DNA from: Candidatus Kaiserbacteria bacterium
GTDB lineage: Bacteria > Patescibacteriota > Minisyncoccia > Phycocordibacterales > UBA918
Length of the DNA stretch: 7,322 nucleotides
Assembly: GCA_007116965.1 (NCBI GenBank)
Contig: SKHJ01000024.1
Location: forward strand, 1-7,322
Direction: 5' to 3'
Shown here: positions 6,227 to 7,322 of the stretch, one piece after another
Numbering within the stretch: position 1 is the stretch's first letter
How the letters are laid out: each line of letters opens with the position of its first letter
Notes under the pieces: generated by a model
Told to the model about the DNA's origin: nothing
Databases searched by the model: none
What the model saw: only the letters and a program-made list of their open reading frames with translations
Position numbers and translations under genes: made by a program

Positions 6227-6238
6227 CGATAGCTATCG
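6227..6238. repeat. 12-bp perfect palindrome CGATAGCTATCG upstream of ftsK
   Basis: CGATAGCTATCG is its own reverse complement and ends 16 nt before the ftsK ATG. At this position it could be an operator or a 5'-UTR hairpin hiding or presenting the start. No binding protein can be named from the sequence. Confidence 0.45.
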
Positions 6239-6318
6239 CACTGACAACGACCAGTTGGCCGAGCCACGTACGAGATACTTCGACTTACAAATACTCTGTC
6301 TATTACTTAATAATCTGT

Positions 6319-6328
6319 ACGGTACCGT
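6319..6328. repeat. 10-bp perfect palindrome ACGGTACCGT
   Basis: ACGGTACCGT is self-complementary and sits near the middle of the divergent region. A short palindrome of this length can occur by chance, so an operator role is only a possibility. Confidence 0.3.
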
Positions 6329-6443
6329 GACCTCCACTAGATGCACGGAACGCTTATACACTACCGTTCATCATAGCACGAAGCTCGCAAAAGCAGGCAG
6401 TGCATAAACGTATATCGCACCACAGATTAATACCCCTGACAGC

Positions 6444-6471
6444 TTGCTGAGTCAGTAAAAGTCAGTACTAT
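6444..6471 (+). promoter_or_regulatory. Candidate sigma-70-type promoter for the HTH regulator
   Basis: TTGCTG (6444-6449), a 16-bp spacer and TACTAT (6466-6471) form a modest match to TTGACA and TATAAT. It would start transcription near 6478 and leave a 5' leader of about 55 nt. The -10 overlaps the second GTCAGTA repeat and a CAGTACT that also forms the centre of the palindrome at 7303-7322, so a repressor bound there could block the promoter. Confidence 0.35.
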
Positions 6472-6494
6472 AGAAGACAGAAGGTCGCCCGTCT

Positions 6495-6523
6495 CTTACA
6501 ACAGTAACGACCTCGTAAGTCAA
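6495..6523 (-). promoter_or_regulatory. Candidate minus-strand promoter toward ftsK
   Basis: On the minus strand TTGACT (6523-6518), a 17-bp spacer and TGTAAG (6500-6495) match the -35 well and the -10 moderately. It would give ftsK a leader of about 280 nt carrying both palindromes. Closer alternatives such as TATAAG (minus, 6359-6354) lack a good -35. Confidence 0.3.
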
Positions 6524-6532
6524 AGACACAAT

Positions 6533-7279
6533 ATGAACCCAGAGTTTGAAAAAGACAGTTTTCTGTCTCTAAAAAGACTGTCTGCAAATAATCACTATTA
6601 CAACGAAGTATTTAAGCGAGCCGAACGTATTGCCTCGGTTGTCTTTTATGTGTTGTCGTATATATCACCCGCTGACACCACCGCCATTCATCATCGCAAT
6701 CTTAGCGACAAAGCGATGCGACTCCATGAGACGGTTATCGCCACCTTAGCACTCCATGAGTATGAGGCCAAAGACCAACTCTTCGAGTTTATGCAAGCAG
6801 TGGTCGCGCTAGAAAGTGCTCTCCATCTGGCCAGCGCGGCGCGCGTGGTTACGGCTGAGGTCGACCGGGTCATTACCGCTGAGATCGATGCTCTCGAACG
6901 AATTGTCCGCAATCATTACCTAGCCAAGGAAGATCGGCGCGAACCAGAGACCACCAAAGCCAACCTACCTCGCTCATCCACCAAGAGCGCGCCGTCTGCG
7001 AGTGGTCCTGCTACGCTGGTACGCAGTACACCACCTCCGGGCGATATGAGCTCCCATGCCCGCGCTGCCTACCGTCCACAGTCCGCGCCGGCTCGTATTG
7101 ACCGCATCAAAACTGTCCTTGAAGCCAAGGGCGAGGCCACTATCAAAGACATAGCTGAAGTCATTACCGACTGTAGTGAGAAGACGATCCAACGTGACCT
7201 TAATAGTCTGATAGACAGTGGGGAGGTTATTCGTCACGGCGAAAGAAGGTGGTCTCGCTATACTATCAGCAAGTCCTAA
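6533..7279 (+). CDS. DeoR-like HTH transcriptional regulator with N-terminal helical domain
   Basis: The 248-residue protein has three parts. Residues 1-132 are almost entirely helical (HYYNEVFKRAERIASVVFYVLSYI at 21-44, then three or four more helices) and may form a dimerisation or sensing bundle; I associate similar N-termini with CPR proteins but cannot name a curated domain. Residues 133-186 are a Pro/Ser/Ala/Thr-rich, probably disordered linker. Residues 187-248 are a winged helix of DeoR type: RIDRIKTVLEAKGEATIKDIAEVI, then the recognition helix CSEKTIQRDLNSLIDSG and the wing EVIRHGERRWSRYTI. There is no sugar-phosphate-binding domain, so it is not a classical DeoR repressor. The ATG follows ACACAAT with no Shine-Dalgarno; no in-frame upstream start is evident. 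It is divergent from ftsK. AGACAG/CTGTCT elements lie around and inside its 5' end and a related palindrome follows its stop, which suggests autoregulation. Confidence 0.85.
   Translation: MNPEFEKDSFLSLKRLSANNHYYNEVFKRAERIASVVFYVLSYISPADTTAIHHRNLSDKAMRLHETVIATLALHEYEAKDQLFEFMQAVVALESALHLASAARVVTAEVDRVITAEIDALERIVRNHYLAKEDRREPETTKANLPRSSTKSAPSASGPATLVRSTPPPGDMSSHARAAYRPQSAPARIDRIKTVLEAKGEATIKDIAEVITDCSEKTIQRDLNSLIDSGEVIRHGERRWSRYTISKS
6553..6583. promoter_or_regulatory. Intragenic inverted repeats AGACAG-TTTT-CTGTCT and AGACTGTCT
   Basis: AGACAG (6553-6558), TTTT and CTGTCT (6563-6568) make a perfect 16-bp inverted repeat just inside the regulator gene. Eight bases after the last arm base comes AGACTGTCT (6575-6583), a 9-base palindrome with a central T. 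The arms share GACAG...CTGTC with the palindrome at 7303-7322. This may be an operator or an mRNA hairpin early in the gene; it is inferred from pattern only. Confidence 0.4.
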
Positions 7280-7302
7280 ACGTGTTCGTGACCCCGCCGT
7301 CA

Positions 7303-7322
7303 TTAGGACAGTACTGTCCTAA
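7303..7322. promoter_or_regulatory. Perfect 20-bp palindrome after the regulator gene, candidate operator
   Basis: TTAGGACAGTACTGTCCTAA is a perfect self-complementary 20-mer centred on GTAC, starting 23 nt after the regulator stop and running to the window end, so it may extend further. The chance of a perfect 20-bp palindrome at a given site is about 1 in 4 to the power 10. It could be the operator of a downstream gene or a terminator hairpin. No loop is available without opening the centre and no T tract is visible, so I favour a protein-binding site. Confidence 0.6.

Larger units (their letters stand above)
6211..6532. promoter_or_regulatory. Divergent intergenic region between ftsK and the HTH regulator
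   Basis: This 322-bp stretch holds no convincing gene. It must carry promoters for ftsK (minus) and for the regulator (plus), unless ftsK is transcribed only from elsewhere. It contains two perfect palindromes (6227-6238 and 6319-6328), a small inverted repeat TATTA-CT-TAATA (6301-6312), ATGCAC (6341-6346) facing GTGCAT (6400-6405), a direct repeat of GTCAGTA ten bases apart (6451-6457 and 6461-6467), and AGACAG-type hexamers at 6296-6301, 6437-6442 (TGACAG) and 6475-6480. Candidate promoters are listed separately. Confidence 0.65.

Noticed and set aside
6211..6267. Longer FtsK from the GTG at 6267
   Set aside because: The extra 19 residues are Cys- and Arg-rich and unlike FtsK N-termini. 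The extension would cover the palindrome at 6227-6238, and the ATG at 6210 begins a typical basic cytoplasmic segment.
6553..6568. SOS (LexA) box of E. coli type
   Set aside because: E. coli boxes read CTGT-N8-ACAG; these elements have the reverse order (ACAG...CTGT) and recA has no such site in front of it.

Overview
The window is about 7.3 kb of bacterial chromosome at roughly 50% GC. It most resembles the Candidate Phyla Radiation (Patescibacteria, probably a Parcubacteria-like lineage). The reasons are the prepilin N-terminus (GFTLLELLVVIAIIGILAAV), an EF-P without the usual PGKG loop, a SpoIIIE-sized FtsK followed by a small anchored Ig-like protein and recA, general lack of Shine-Dalgarno sequences, and a DeoR-like regulator with an N-terminal helical domain of a type I associate with CPR genomes. 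The lineage is inferred from protein character only; no rRNA or tRNA gene is present. TGA acts as a stop codon, so this is not a UGA-glycine lineage.

Layout. Positions 1-200 hold no gene but contain an imperfect hairpin (31-84) and a strong Shine-Dalgarno. Positions 201-560 (+) encode a small orphan membrane protein. It converges on a six-gene minus-strand run, and the two share a GC-rich hairpin at 564-587, the likely terminator for both. Read 5' to 3' on the minus strand the run is ftsK (6210-3940), an anchored Ig-like protein (3943-3548, overlapping ftsK by ATGA), recA (3539-2478, 8 nt later), two paralogous cysteine-rich prepilins (2393-1845 and 1821-1264) and efp (1194-619). A 322-bp divergent intergenic region (6211-6532) separates ftsK from a plus-strand HTH regulator (6533-7279). 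The window ends in a perfect 20-bp palindrome.

How it fits together. The minus-strand run combines chromosome segregation (FtsK), recombination (RecA), exported pilin-like proteins and a translation factor. This looks like a housekeeping neighbourhood rather than a mobile island. The two prepilins are a tandem duplication that keeps eight cysteines in each copy while the N-terminal and central regions have diverged.

The least ordinary signals are: (a) a cluster of AGACAG/CTGTCT hexamers around the start of the HTH gene, sharing its GACAG...CTGTC core with the palindrome after that gene, which suggests an autoregulatory or regulon operator; (b) the EF-P loop with glutamine at the normally modified lysine position; and (c) the paired eight-cysteine pilin modules. 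No mobile element, CRISPR array, prophage or toxin-antitoxin locus was recognised.
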